Source: Takashimella koratensis
Lineage: Eukaryota > Basidiomycota > Tremellomycetes > Trichosporonales > Tetragoniomycetaceae
Assembly (NCBI GenBank): GCA_003116875.1
Contig: BCKT01000006.1
Location: 310,001-374,000 of the forward strand
DNA length: 64,000 bases
Direction of reading: 5' to 3'
Shown: piece after piece, positions 44,901 to 57,281 of the stretch
How the letters are laid out: every line of letters begins with the position of its first letter
How positions within the stretch are numbered: the first letter of the stretch is position 1
Notes under the pieces: model-generated
The model's database searches: none
Told to the model about the DNA's origin: nothing
Seen by the model: the letters and a program-made list of their open reading frames with translations, nothing else
Position numbers and translations under genes: made by a program

Positions 44901-46319
44901 CGAGTATCGCTGATTCCCTGGGCGACTTGCAAAACTTCCTCAACGATATGATCCGGACTGTCGAGGCGGTGGAAGAGCGTGAGTCGGGTTGTGATCTTTA
45001 CGAGCTTTCATCTGGCTCCTCGATTCTTTGGGCCCGTCCAAGCTGACCATCACATCTACGTGCGTTTACCCTTCTCACGTCACCAGTCTCACAAGAAGAC
45101 CCTGGTCGGACTGTACAAACGTTCATCGACCTTGTCGAGCGACATGAGCAATCTTTCTACTCGTTCGTCCACAACGTGCACTCCAAGGGTCACGGTCTCT
45201 TTGACGCCCTCATGTCCTGGATTGAGCTTTTCCTCTCTTACGCACGCGACGGTCTCCCTTCCAAACTCGACCTCGAGATCCTACTCCCACACACTGGTGC
45301 GGAACGGGAGACGATCATGCGTGAAGTCGACCTGGTCGCGCAGTACCATTACCGCCTGAAAGTCGCACACGAGGAGAAAGTCCGACGTCGGTTTGTGAAT
45401 GCTCGAGCTGCACAAGGAGGCGGAGAGCTCACGGATGAACAGCAGCAACAGTTGGAGGAGGAACAGTTGGTTAGTTCCGTCATGGCGAGTTTGAGTATCG
45501 GGGATACCGCTGTCAATGAGGCTGGCGAGATCGCGGATGAAGAAGAGGAAGAGGAAGAGGAGGAAGATGATGAGGACGAGGATGAGGACGAGGATGAAGA
45601 GTCGTTATTGGACGACGCGAGTGAAGCGGGTCACGGACAAGGACAAGTCTCGAAAGTACCTCAGGCTGTACGTCCAGAACCGAAGGACGCCGCCGAAGCC
45701 GCTCGAAGGGGATCCGACTCGTCTCGCCGCTCATCACTCGACAAGATCCGATCCTCTCTGGATCTGAAACGTCGACTCTCTCCTAACGGCTCCAACCCCG
45801 TCACACCAGCCGATTCCGACGCCCCACCGCCTGTCCCGCCTAAAGACGCTCGATCAGCTCGCAGTAAACAAAGCGGTAGAGCCTACGCGAATAACCCACC
45901 GCCACCAGGTCAAAGTGGACAAGGCGGGCAAAGTGGGAAGAACAAGAAGAAGAAGAGAAGGGACGCGAAGAAGAAAAAAGTCGAGGAGATGTTGGTCCCA
46001 CCCGAGACAAAGGCGATTGATGAGCTTCGACCACTATTTGTTGAGATTGTGAGTAACGCCCTAGGTTGTTGATTAGGTCTTATGAGCAAGGAGGGATATG
46101 GCTGGTAGGGACGTAGCAAGGTTAGAGGCCAAGAGGAGGGATAGGATGGGAAGGTTTATGCCTTATTGAGAATAGAGCTGACGTATGATTTCCGTACGCT
46201 TCTCTGACGTCGTCTCGCTACCCTTCGCTTCGACTTGACTATGACTTCAATTTCGTACCCGACCTGGCTCCCGATCTCAGGTCCGACCACTACTCGTCGT
46301 CAAGCCACTCAGACCATGA
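41942..46319 (+). CDS. PXB-PX-DUF3818 lipid-binding protein (yeast Ypr097w/Lec1-like)
   Basis: Exons 41942-43003, 43058-43144, 43202-43818, 43934-44079, 44144-44198, 44283-44697, 44828-44978, 45087-46048 and, less surely, 46281-46319; 1177 residues. After a Pro/Ser-rich start comes the PX-associated PXB helical domain (LTPLRAHYLKKVLVNQQISY to the region around residue 300). A PX domain follows, split over exons 1-3 (FDVNVVGVRVVTEKG, EFIIRTSRTGVKDVFVSRRY, GDFRRLAEELRIAFPDHNLP), with a Ser/Pro insertion before its last helices (LTLRAYMKNIISQPYV). The DUF3818 region is in exons 4-8 (MPYFVLKGILKISNPMAMIR, VLDLFLARPFGGQSLLQRMF). The tail has acidic and Lys-rich runs. It probably binds phosphoinositides on internal membranes and affects lipid distribution. 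The last exon choice is uncertain. Confidence 0.88.
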
Positions 46320-46805
46320 TCAGTGTCATTATAGACCAGATCTAGCTTTTGGTTCAAGTACCACCAAGACCGCGACCAATGTCATGTTCGTCAAGCCAGG
46401 AATACACGATTCGCCCAAGTTTGCACTGTTGTTTTTTTGGAGAAAGGAATTTGGTTTCGTCCGTTTTTTTGTTTTGTTTGTTTTATGGTTCCGTATTTTC
46501 TTACGAAGCGAGCACACTTCACCTTTCAGTCTCTCTCTACCTAGCCTTTCCCTCTTTGTTGGTTTGTGAAAAGGACAGTACCTCGGTACGTGTCCAGTCT
46601 CGGCTCGGTGATGGCAGTGTTTGTGCTGCGTACTTTATACACTCGGAATATTCAGCCTATGATGATAATGACATGAAGCTTTCGTATAAACACCTAGAAA
46701 GCTAACAGTGTACACGGTCGCTGATGAGATGATGATGCTGGACACTCGTAGGTAGTGAAGTAGGACTGGCGATAGTGCGCGACAAATCTCGTCCAAGGAA
46801 GCAAA
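46320..46805. other. convergent intergenic region
   Basis: 3' regions of the PX-domain and SEN2 genes, T-rich at 46430-46500; no gene seen. Confidence 0.45.
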
Positions 46806-49104
46806 TCAGTCGCGGCGTCGAGCGGGTCCGAACCGGGTCTGAGAGGAGGTCGTGATACCGAGCAAATGAACAAAAGACAAGAAGATAGATACAACAAAAA
46901 GTCAGCTTGAGAATCTATTTGATATGGGTTACACGGAGAGAAGAAGACTTACCAAAGCGACTTCACGGATATGGTACCGTGACATCAAACCACGCATTCC
47001 GTTCGAAGACCAGTTCCGTACGTCGAGCCCGCCAGGTCGGCTCTCTTCGCTATTGTCCTCGTCGTTGCTTGGAGATAAGCGGTGGCGAGCAGGGAACGAG
47101 CTTCGTGCTGGGATCGTGACGTAGACTAGGATAATAGTCTGGACAGGACATAAAAAAAACGGTCATCGACCAAAGCCCTGACATACTTGACAACAACACT
47201 TCATCCCACACTTCAAAATAAAAAAAACCTCTTCACTTACCTTTTGGACCAATGAGTTGACTCGGACGATCGTGTTCATCCATTTCCAGCTGAGGCGGTC
47301 ACGGTACCAATCTGTATCGCGATACGGACTTGTCTCTCGATCCGATTCATCTTCATACTCTGGTATCATGACGATCGAGAACCTAGATCCCAACCGGTGC
47401 GCCAAGAATAGTCAGCTTTCGTCTTCTCCACCGACCGAATCTTTGGATCTTGAGATCGTTTGGAGATGTGCGGTAGGAACTCGACTTACGCGGAATGGGA
47501 GAAGACAGGACCCCGGCGATACAGCAGCCAGTCGACGCAAAACTTGACACCGTCACGAACAACCCAGCCGAGAGAACGGAAGTGGTGGTAGACCGCATAA
47601 GAGACGAGTAGGGGGTCGTCTGGGTACAGTGCGGCCGGCGGAGATTGGGGCACCGTTGGGTTGAGAGTTGGAGTGGGGGTAAGGAGGAGCGGGAGGACGT
47701 TGGAGAATGGAGCGTAGGTTTGCTGAAGGGTACGAGTCAGCGCCGTAATTCTTGGTATTCAAGAAAGACTTGGACAATGAGTCGGAGGCAGGTAAATGAA
47801 GAAATTGGACAGGAAGTTGATAGAAGATTTCAGAACTTACCGAGACTGGGTCAAAGATACGCAACACCCCTAGACCTTCCGAGAGGAACCAAGCCTCTTC
47901 CAACCCCAATTGGAGATGTTCCATATCTTTCACAATCTCCTCGTCCAACTCAAACTCGTCTTCTTCCTCTTCGTCTTCTCCTTCTTCCCCATTCCCTACA
48001 ACCTGAATGGCCTGCTGCTGCCTTTGTTGTTGTTGTTGTTGTTGTTGTTGTCCGCCTTGTCCTTGAACCTGACCTGTATTCCCTTGTTGCGCAGGAGGAG
48101 CGGGACGACGCTTGAATGCTTTACGACCACGGTTACGATTCGCGTCTGGTCGAGTGGGACGGACGAGGAAGGTCTGAGGCGTGAGTTGGGTCCCAGCGGG
48201 GAGTGTGGTCCCTGTCGCGCTGGTCGCTAGTGTGGTGGTCGAGAGTGCCGGTGATGCTGGTCTAGGCACTTGGTCGGACTCTCCCTCCATCCCTCCCTGG
48301 TCGACATCACCAAGTATCGGGTCCGACTCCAGAATACCTTCAAAAGCACTTGCACCTGCCTCAATCCCACCCGCCTCTCCCCCGCTAGCTGCAATACAAG
48401 AGGCCGAGTCGAAATCGAGTTGACCGGTAAGTACCGCCTCTGCTTTCTTTGCTGCATCCATCATTGCCGCCGCTCGATCTATCTTGAACTTTTTCCGCTC
48501 TTCACGACGTTTCTGTCGAATCTGCTCGGCGGCAAAGGCTAAGGGAATCTGTTAGTGAACTGATCAACAGAAGAGGAAGATCATGAAATAGTCCCTCGGT
48601 AGACCAAAACTCACTTGCGCCGCCTTTAAGCAAATCCACTCTAGTCTTCTGCCACGTCGGCTCACTCCGACTCAATGTCCCCTTCCCAAAGAACCCTCGA
48701 TCAAACAACACTTCCCTATCTGCGGGATCCGTCACCCATACCGACCGAGTATCTGGGTCAAAAGTTCCGTGGATCTGCGGTGTGATAGGTCGGCTGATAC
48801 CTTGGGAGAACGGAAGGAAGGCTCCTAGCGCGGAAAGAGTACTGAGCGGGCTGGATGTGCTGGATTTCGATGACGACGAAATGGGTTGTGAGGTGGATTT
48901 TGAAGGTTTTGAGGAAGAGGAAGAACCAACAGCGCTCGAGCCGGCAGTCGGGAGTGGGTCGGGTCGATAAGCCGGATGAAGGGGTGAGGAAGGGAGTAAG
49001 ATCGGGAGAGGGGTACCGTACTTGAGATTATTCTTGTTCCGCGCTCCACCGCCACCTTTCGACTGAAACCCTCCAGGCGCGACAGTCCCTCCTGCTGCAG
49101 GCAT
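46806..49104 (-). CDS. SEN2: tRNA-splicing endonuclease catalytic subunit
   Basis: Exons (minus) 49104-48615, 48538-47841, 47722-47490, 47382-47241, 47138-46953 and 46838-46806 give 593 residues. The N-terminal half contains [18 protein letters not shown], a conserved SEN2 motif, and a basic helix ([18 protein letters not shown]). Low-complexity regions follow, including a poly-Gln tract (CAA repeats near 48032-48055) and an acidic run. The C-terminal nuclease domain reads [45 protein letters not shown], then [16 protein letters not shown]. The catalytic triad is Tyr464, His472 and Lys521, with the canonical eight-residue Tyr-His spacing. The last residues, RFGPARRRD, fit the family C-terminus. 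It cleaves the 5' splice site of pre-tRNA introns. Confidence 0.93.
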
Positions 49105-49482
49105 GTTGTCGGTGTTAAGATGGGGGGCGGGGTTGGTAGTGATGAGGATGAAGGGATAGCCAAACAGAGGTGGTGATGTCGAGTCGAGCGAGAAGAGGTG
49201 AATCCCAAAATTCTTTACTACGAGTACTGTAACCTGTGGATTTCATATTCCCACGGTAGACCCAGTGGCGACGGACTAAACGCTGCCGCGATATCCGAAA
49301 GTGGCAATTTCTGGCTTAGTCGGTCGTTGTCTCCTCGCGTCTCAGTTGCACATCAATACCACATCACCTCGATATCCACAACATCCACATATATCTCGGC
49401 CTCTCTTGTCTCTCCACCTCACCCTCACCCTCACCCTCCCTCACCCACTCTCGTCGCTTCGTCGTACACTAGCCTATCCAGC
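49105..49482. promoter_or_regulatory. divergent promoter region SEN2/RIM1
   Basis: Shared upstream region of two divergent genes; a CACCCTCACCCT-type repeat lies in the RIM1 leader at about 49415-49445. Confidence 0.4.
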
Positions 49483-50739
49483 ATGCTCTCCACCGCCCTC
49501 CGTACTTCGCTCAAAGCGACCCGCGTAAGTCGACCCGACACCCGTCCGTCCCCTCTTCCATCTCATCCTCACCCACTCACTAAATCAACTCGCATTGAAC
49601 CTACCTTGCCCTTGCCTATTCCACTCTTCCAACCGCTCTTTTTTAGTCTACACCTGTACATCCAAGTTTTCGTCCCCTAACTGATCCCCTCAGTCCTTCT
49701 CCACCTCCCGCGCGGCGCTCGACGTCTCCCGCGTCACCCTCGTTGGCCGACTCGGTGCCGACCCCGTCTTGCGTGAAGTGAGTGACCTATCCTCCACTCT
49801 CGACCACAGAGTCAAAGAGTCAGCGACGTCTTCTGCCTGCCTAGCTGATAACCCACCAGACCAGCACGGGCAAACCGTACTACGTGTAAGTGTTCCCCGT
49901 TCGCGAACCCGTCCACGTGCTTTACCATCCAGGGACGGTCGATCGACATTCTCGTCCATCTGGTCTTGGTCCTACCTATTGAACTCTCGGCTGATACTAC
50001 CCAGCTACTCTGTCGCCACTTCCATTGGTATTCCCACCGCCGATGAGGCAGGCAGTACGTCTCCTCTCCTCTTCTCTTCGCCTCTTCGCCTCTTCGCCTC
50101 TTCGTTATTCCCTTCCCCTTCATCGATCCACCGACCACCCACCACGCTCTACCCTTTACTGCTGCTAGCCACCCTGCATCATCCCTTGGAGCACCGCTGA
50201 CCTTGACCTTCGCAGACCGTGTCGACCCCCCGACTTCTTGGCACAACGTGTTTGCTTTCAACGAGGGCTCGCACAAGACGCTTGCGCGCGTTGGCAAGGG
50301 GTGAGTTAGGGCTGTCCATGTTCCATTCCCCATCGTCCTGAACCCGTCTTTCTCTGCGTTGGCTCCGCCATATCTTTCTTAACTCAGCTTCACTCCTTCT
50401 CAATGCCAAAGAGTTCAATCTTGGCTTGCGCAGAAGTCGAAGACATGGCTAATACAACCCAGATCGACCGTCTTCGTCGAGGCCGACTTTGAGATGCGAC
50501 CCGGTGGCGCGGCCGCTGACGGTTCTGCACTCCCTGACAAGCCTCTCCTCAAACACCGTAAGTCGCAGCTTGTCCTATCCGCGCTAGCTGTCTACCTCGC
50601 TTCGGTACCGTACTTGCCCACCTCTGGGCCGCTCTCACGTGTCGATCATGTCGGCTGATTCTTCACAGGCACGATGAACGTGATCAACCGCCTCAAGCCA
50701 CAGACCGACGCCGAGGAATCCGCCGAGGACGAGGAGTAG
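49483..50739 (+). CDS. RIM1: mitochondrial single-stranded DNA-binding protein
   Basis: Seven exons: 49483-49524, 49694-49777, 49860-49885, 50005-50054, 50216-50300, 50463-50557 and 50669-50739; 150 residues. The presequence MLSTALRTSLKATR-SFSTSR is a typical mitochondrial targeting signal with an Arg/Ser pattern. The OB fold follows: VSRVTLVGRLGADPVLRE, TSTGKPYYVYSVATSIG, SWHNVFAFNEGSHKTLARV and TVFVEADFEMR. The protein ends with an acidic tail (SAEDEE). mtSSB/Rim1 forms tetramers that coat single-stranded mitochondrial DNA during replication. It is densely interrupted, with exons as short as 26 nt. Confidence 0.95.
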
Positions 50740-51190
50740 CTGCTCTAGCACTGTACTTGGATGCGATGGACTTTGCTCGCTCTGGTAGGAAAGGTGCAAG
50801 GGTGGGAGGTAATTGAGAGGGATGAAGGAAAGGGCAACGATTGCCTGTCTGTCAATTTTAGATACATCGATATGCTCTCGTCGTTGAAATTCACGACTCT
50901 ACAATGCACTGCTTTATCTAAAGTGCTCATCTTCTATATCTATCGATGTTGTTCACAGTATGTGCGTCATCGGGGCGCTCGCAGTGAGCGGCTGTACGGA
51001 GTCAGGCGGGGTAGCATGTGCTTTGAACAGGTCTCGAGGTTGCTCCTCCAAGAAGAAGGCGGGTCAGAACCTAAACTCGACACGTATCGGCGCCGAGGGC
51101 TATATGACGATCTCTCAAAGGCTTTGAGTTGATTGATCCAAGCCGCAAACGGGGAATCGTACCCGGTCGCTCTGGTATAGTGCTCCCGGA
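50740..51190. other. convergent intergenic region
   Basis: 3' regions of RIM1 and the MED9-like gene. A 123-residue plus frame here (50761-51132) has no recognisable features and overlaps the likely 3' UTR. Confidence 0.4.
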
Positions 51191-51930
51191 CTAGGCGGGA
51201 GTCTCGATGGTCTCTTGTTCTGCAACGGGGACAGAGTTCGCTGTGGGTGTCGGCAACGCCGCGAGTCTGCGTAGTATTTCGCTATATTATCGAAGAGTCA
51301 TCAGCTTGAATACACGTTGTTAATCAAATTGAGATAGAATTTTGTTAAAGTTGAGAAATAAGATGAGATTGAACCCGACCCACCGTCTCGATTCGGCCTG
51401 AGCCTCGAGGGCCTGCGCTAGCTCGTCCACCTCGGAAGTACGCATGTCTCCCCCCGGAAGGGCGATGGCGGCTGATCGCATTGCCTTGATGTGGGCGTTG
51501 ATTTCCTTTATCTGCGCGTGGGGTGAGCGAGGCGAAGAGGTAAGAGAAGTGTGATAAGGGGAGGTGTAGAGCGAGACGATGATCAGCGTCAACCTTGTTA
51601 ATTTCCCAGCTAACCCAGCTAACCCTGTCCCTGGTCTCCTTCCCATCACAAAGCCAGATTATCAAAGCCACTCACCTTCTCAACAACCATCTCCGACCCG
51701 TCTCCTCCGTCTGTCCCCTCCGCGAGCGAATGGATGAGCTCCAAGACCTCGTCGACTAGCGGTACGAGTGGGGTCCTGAATGTCGAACCTGGAACGACTG
51801 GACGAGCGGATAGCGCCGCGAGCGAGGTGGGGCCCGCGGTGGAAGAGAAGGGAACGGCGGAGGAGGAGGAGGTGGGGAGAGGGGTCGTCCCTACTTGGAC
51901 GAGGCCGGGGGTCACGGGCGTGGATAACAT
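51191..51930 (-). CDS. MED9-like Mediator subunit
   Basis: Exons (minus) 51930-51676, 51511-51384 and 51281-51191 give 157 residues. After a Ser/Pro-rich N-terminus the sequence has two helices: LVPLVDEVLELIHSLAEG and IKEINAHIKAMRSAAIALPG. Then comes GDMRTSEVDELAQALEAQAE, leading into a coiled coil that ends SRREILRRLAALP. The order helix, helix, LPG-(I/M)-x-S, then E-x-L coiled coil and the small size fit MED9 of the Mediator middle module. Similarity is short and low-complexity, so another small coiled-coil protein remains possible. The CTU2 gene is divergent 214 nt away. Confidence 0.6.
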
Positions 51931-52144
51931 TGTTGGGTAAGGTGGATGGGAGTGTTCAAGGTCAAGGCCAAGAACACGAGCGACAACAGAAGACGAAGAG
52001 CAGGGGACTGCAAGTAGTCAGTTTGACATTGATGCGGAGTAATTGGCTCGTCGTGCCTGGATCCAGCCAGTTCAAGATTTTGACAAGTGAACTGGATCCA
52101 ACCTCGACACTTGATTCATCATCACCACCAACAACAACACCAAC

Positions 52145-54359
52145 ATGGACGTCCCGTCTTGCTCCAATGCTCCAGACGGGGACGAGTCCGAGCTAATGCC
52201 TCGTGTGTACCGTGGACCTCATCTTCCCTGCTCTCCACTCTCCCTTTCTCCCTCTCCCCGATTCGCGCTAACCTCTCCTTAGGTCGCCGCCCGTTGCGCC
52301 GCGACAAGACCACCTGTTACCGCTGCAACACTGCCCGCAGCTTGATAGTCTCCCGATTCGTCGCCTACTGCGGGCCATGTTTCGAGCGCAACGTCTCTCC
52401 TCGACTCTTTCGTGTTCTCCACCCTGCTCTAGCTACCACCTCTCACCTACTTTCCGCTCCTTCTCCCTCTTCCTCGTCCGGCACGACAGCGCGCCCCAAC
52501 CCCAAGCCTGCGAAACGGGACAAAGCCTCTACCCCAAGCGGTATCCACATCCGACCCCGCACTCAACCTGGCTCGCTCCTCCTCGCGCTTTCAGGGGGAG
52601 CAGGTAGCACGGCGATGATGGATATATTGAATAAGATGGAGTACTATGCCCACCCAGGTCAGGCGAAGAGGGATAAGAAGAAAGGAGAGAAGGAACCGGT
52701 CTGGATGAAGGCTTGGGGGGTTTATGTGGATTTCCAAGGGGTAGTCGGGGAGTTGCATCGGCGAGCGGGCGGTGGGACGGGGAGTGGGATTTCGGGTGGG
52801 GAGGAGAGAAGGAAAGGAGAGCAAGAGGTACAGAGGGTGAGGGCAGTGGCGGAGAAGGGAGGGCTAGAGTTTGTCTGTATTAGAGCAGAGGAAGTGTTTG
52901 ATCCACAGCTGGGAGAGAGGCTAGCTCAGGTCAGCAGAGGAGGGGCCGGCGGGGCGCGGGTAAATGAGGCGATCGAGACGGGCAAACCACAAGCTGGGCA
53001 CCCGTCACAAGTCCTAGTCAATCTCGCTGATCCTGGTAAGTCTTTCTCTGCTGTCGGAATGCTCCATCCAGCTGACACGACCCCAGCCCTTCCTCTCACG
53101 TTCCCTTCGACTTCCACGCCGAACATCGACTCCACCACACCCGAGTCTGCCCAGACCGCGCCCTCGGCCCACCTCGACACGCTCGTCACCCTCCTCCTCT
53201 CCGTCCCACCTCCTTCACGCCCCTCAATCCTCTCCCAGGTCCTCGACACACTCCTCCTCGCTGCTTCCCAGGGCTTGCCGCAGATCAGCCACCTCCTCGT
53301 TGGTGAAACGAGCACACGCGAAGCTGCGCGGGTTGTCAGTGCCACTGCGGCTGGACGAGGCTGGGCGCTCCCTCTTGAACTGAGTCCGGCCAGGATGGTG
53401 ATCCCCACCGAAAACGGACTCGAGAAGGAGGAAGGTAATGGAGAAACCAAGGCGGAGCAGGTCCGTGCAAGTCACGCACGATTCCCAGTGGTCAAGATTA
53501 AACCGATGAAGGACATTTCGATAAAAGAAGCGGCATTCTGGTGTTACCTCGCCAAATTGGAGACTGTCAATCAACGTCGTTGGGATTCGGGACCGAGGGA
53601 CCGACGCGGTGCCCGTGGATCCGCAGCAGGCAGTATCGAGGCGTTGACAGAGCGTGAGTCGGGTGGTTGATCGTGGAGGGTTGGAAAGGGATTAAATAGA
53701 TCGATCACGAAACGGTCGACTAACTTCCTGACCAGAGTTCATCGCAACGTTGAACACTTCACATCCGTCGACTGTGTCTACGATTAATAAGACGGGAGAT
53801 AAACTCGTTTTCCCTGGTTCAACGGGACAGGATCAACCCCCGCTTTGTCCCTTCTGTCAAATGTGAGTTGAGGTGTAGAAATAGGCGCTTGAGTAGCTGC
53901 AAAGCAACATCTGGGAAAGGGTTGAGCTGATGAAATGCTAGGCCTGTTGACCCGTCTGCCCTGGCATGGAAATCGAGCACGTCACTCACTTCACTCTCGT
54001 CAACTTTGCGGATCGACGACTCCTCTACCAGCGCGCCATCGCTCTCAACCCCGCAGTCTGACCTTACCACTCCCACCACATTACCCAGACCCAGACCTTC
54101 ATCCTCCTCAATCCCACTCGCGCCTCTCCTATGTTACGCGTGCTTGACGACCTTCACACCCCTTACGGCTCACTCTAAAGACTCGCTGACTTCGCACCCG
54201 GTCGAACTTCCGCTTTGGGTTGGGGCCCAGGTCCAGCGTCGATTAGGTGGTGGTGGACGGGTGCGTGAGAGTGAGAGTGAGAGGGAGAAGGAGAGAGAAA
54301 GGGCGAGGGAGGAGCAAAAGGAGATTGTCAAGGAGTTTATGATAGATCAGGAGGAATGA
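52145..54359 (+). CDS. NCS2: cytoplasmic tRNA 2-thiolation protein 2
   Basis: Exons 52145-52202, 52283-53035, 53087-53653, 53736-53862 and 53942-54359 give 640 residues. N-terminal zinc-binding pair: CYRCNTARSLIV and FVAYCGPCF. The nucleotide-binding loop reads GSLLLALSGGAGSTAMMDIL, the degenerate PP-loop that marks CTU2/NCS2 as the partner of catalytic CTU1/NCS6. Central motifs are QISHLLVGETSTREAARVVS and FPVVKIKPMKDISIKEAAFW, and the C-terminal cysteine pairs are PLCPFCQMP and LLCYACL. The complex thiolates the wobble uridine of cytosolic tRNA Lys, Glu and Gln. The 51-nt intron at 53036-53086 is a multiple of three without stops, so its retention would still give an open frame. The tail is Glu/Arg-rich. 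Confidence 0.92.
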
Positions 54360-54852
54360 GAGGGATGAGAGCATGGACAAGGGATGGAGTGTATTGTAGT
54401 GGTGGCGGCGGGTGGTAGAGTGGCGTGGGTGTGGCATCTAGTCGTGATGACTGGGAGCATGTCGTAGTGAGCGAGGATGAAGGAGTATATCGTATAGCAT
54501 ATTGTATAGCATATCAAGGTGGTTGGTCTTCCATGAGATCCGAATGTATCTTGCATCTTGCATCTGGGTCATGGGATATGGGTCATGGGTCGTGGATGTG
54601 TGTGATCGAATGTTTTCTTTTCGTCGTCGCCATCAAAGTGACTCTTGCTCTTCTCCCTCCTCTTACTCTTCCCCTTCTTTCCCTTCTTCCCCTTCTTCCC
54701 CCTCTTCCCCCTCTTCCCCCTCTTCCTCATCTCCTTCTATACCAACCCTCGCCCCTCTCCCACTCATCCTCTGACCCGCCCACATCTAATCCTCCTCTCT
54801 CCTCTTTCACCACCTTCCCTCTTATCTTGTCCTCCTCTCCTTACCACTCATC
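54360..54852. promoter_or_regulatory. spacer and pyrimidine-rich leader before the F-box-like gene
   Basis: Contains short direct repeats (TCTTGCATCT twice near 54545, GGGTCATGGG twice near 54566) and a repeated CTTCCCC tract at about 54667-54735 upstream of the next ATG. No gene. Confidence 0.45.
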
Positions 54853-57281
54853 ATGTCCTTCCCCAACCTTCCCTTCTATCTCGACCCTGCCCTACTCATC
54901 TTACCCCGACCCTCTCTTCCACCCCCTCCTCGTCACCCCTCCCCCCAATCTCCCCTCCCACACTCCACCCCTCCAACCTCATCTACCCCTTCAAATCCTT
55001 CCCCTCATAGCCGTTCCCGTCGCCTCTCACGCTCCTATGACCTGGGACCACCGTTCACCCGTTCCCCACTTACTTTTCCTACCCCTTCCTACCCGGCTGT
55101 ACCTCCCGCTCCTCCTTCTGCACCCATTCTCACACCTACGACCCCCGAGTCACCCTGTCTCCCTATTAATCTCAATCTCACCCTGCCCAACTCAACCTTT
55201 TTGTCTCCCACCACCCCTCTTCACCCCCACCCAGGACCTCGTCCATTTGCCCGGGGAAGGAAGAGGAGCTCGTCTTTCGCGCCCGTTTCCCCACATGCCG
55301 TTCGGCAAGGACTGAACTCGCCCTTCTCTCGTGGACCGCTCTTAAACCGAGTCGTCTCGGCGCCGATCAACCCGGCTCCTGGGGCCGAGGTATATCCGCA
55401 ACAGGGAGGTATCGGGACAGAAAAAGTTCGTCTTTGGTCCATGCTTGGTATTCAGTCCGAGTTCACCGAATCTACCGAGGCGACCGAACTCGTCCCCTCC
55501 GCCGACTCCATTGACCTTACTCGACCCACCATCTCCCACCTTGTCAGATCGATCACCCCCGTCCTATCCGAGATGCTCAGCTCCCCTCCACCCCCGTTAT
55601 CCCCTTCCTCCGACCCGGACCGGTCTGAGGCGCAAGGACGAGTCAAACGCAGGCGGATAGGCGGTCGCGCGACCACACCCAAGCCTGAGACCGTTGATAG
55701 CGCTGGTCAAGAGAACCTCGACGAGCGCGTTGAAGGATCCCAATCCACCGAATTGGCTCTACGCACTCCGACCTCGGGGTCGTCTGGTACCCCTCCACTC
55801 CGTACGCCTCGGTCTCAACATGAACCTGAATCAGCCCCTGCGCGGGAGAGAGGCAAGCGCAAACGTGGCTCCGAGCCTGCTCCTCCGATTGAGCCTTCTG
55901 CACTCGCCTCACAAGCCAGGCCTTTGGACTCGACCTTGCCCCCGGACCCTCCCGAGACCGGCAACTCCATCTTCCACGCTACCTTCACTGCCTCTCCCGA
56001 CCTCATGACCCCCCCTTCCACCACCTCACCTTCCCCTGTCCTCTCGTCCGAGCGCAAAGCCTCGAACATCTTCAACCTCCTCTCCGCTCACCTTTCTACA
56101 CACAACCTCCGCTCCCCCCTCTCTGGCCTCTCATGCACCTGCAAGCTTGCCAACAGGATCTGCACACCACGCCTGTACCACACGATCGCAATCAACAGTC
56201 CTCAGGGGCTCCACCGTCTTGTTCAAGATCTGATCCCCGCGGACCTTGAAACCTCTTCCCCTGGCAGCTCCGGCTCCGTGAAGGTACAAGCTCTTTCAGC
56301 GATGAACAACGACCGGGTGCTCCGTCGGCTATGGTTACTGCGGTGCACCAGACGGCTGTTGATCTCCACCCTCGGCGACCCAACCCTGCGGCTCCTCGCT
56401 GACCGCGCACCGTGGAAGGCCTTTGGGAACGTCCAGTACGTCTCAATCGATTTGGGCGCCATCAGTAACAGTTGTGCCTCGGGAGCAAGCGGGCGAGGGA
56501 GCACCTGGTGGCTAGAGGGAGTAGAGACGCTCAAGAGGTTTTTGGAGAGGTGTACAAACGTGAAACATCTTTGTCTCCGCTGGGAACCTCATGGCGAATC
56601 GAGGTCCTGCCGAGTTGCAAGTATCTTTCAAGTGAGTTAATGGAGGGAGACCTAGGCCAGGTGCTCGACGTGATTCGGAACCTGGTATCAGATAGGACTG
56701 GGGTAGCATTACCTGTTGCTGACTCTTTGACACAGCTCGCACATGCGTTAGCTCCCGTGCTTACCCGCCAGATATATCCGACCCTCTCGATCCACCACGT
56801 CCACAGCGCCGATGCGGATTCTCTCCCTCATTTGCTGAACACATCTTACCGCCTCTTCTTCTCGCCCTACCCTCCTTCTAATTCAGGAGAAGATACAGCT
56901 TCGGCGCGGACATGCAGCGATACGCTATTATCCTGGATCGGGTTCTGCCTCCGCCAACTCGTCTTCGCCCCGACCCTCGCTCCGTCAGTAACACCGAAGA
57001 GGCCAATCACACTAGCCCAGGCTCCCCAGACTGTCCACGCGCCGCGAATTGCGATCGATATCGTAGGTCTCGGCATCGATAGGCTCGGATGGACCAGGAA
57101 GGAGGTTTGGGAGGAAGGGTACATGGATGAGGAGAGTGTGCTTGGGTCGACAGAGGAACAGTGGATCGAGTTTTTGAATTACGTGGCCGATTCGTTTATT
57201 GGATCGGAAGAGAGGGAGAGAGTGGGGTTCAGGAGGAGAGAGAACGTGTACCCGTATACATGCTGTGGACGGGTGGATTGA
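54853..57281 (+). CDS. F-box-like hypothetical protein
   Basis: A long frame from ATG 54853 followed by a second frame to 57281. The junction I prefer is a 35-nt intron (56621-56655, GTATCT to CTAG), which restores phase and gives 797 residues; a one-base sequencing error is the alternative. The first 390 residues are Pro/Ser-rich with basic patches (GRVKRRRIGGR, GKRKRGS), suggesting nuclear location. SNIFNLLSAHLSTHNLRSPL, SGLSCTCKLANRICTPRLYH and TIAI match the hydrophobic pattern of fungal F-box motifs. After it comes a leucine-rich segment (LKRFLERCTNVKHLCLRW) typical of the regions behind fungal F-boxes. It would serve as a substrate adaptor of an SCF ubiquitin ligase. No finer assignment. 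Confidence 0.6.

Noticed and set aside
54425..55315. 296-residue plus frame overlapping the F-box-like gene start
   Set aside because: Pro/Leu/Ser translation of a C/T-rich tract in another frame; the 54853 frame continues into recognisable protein.
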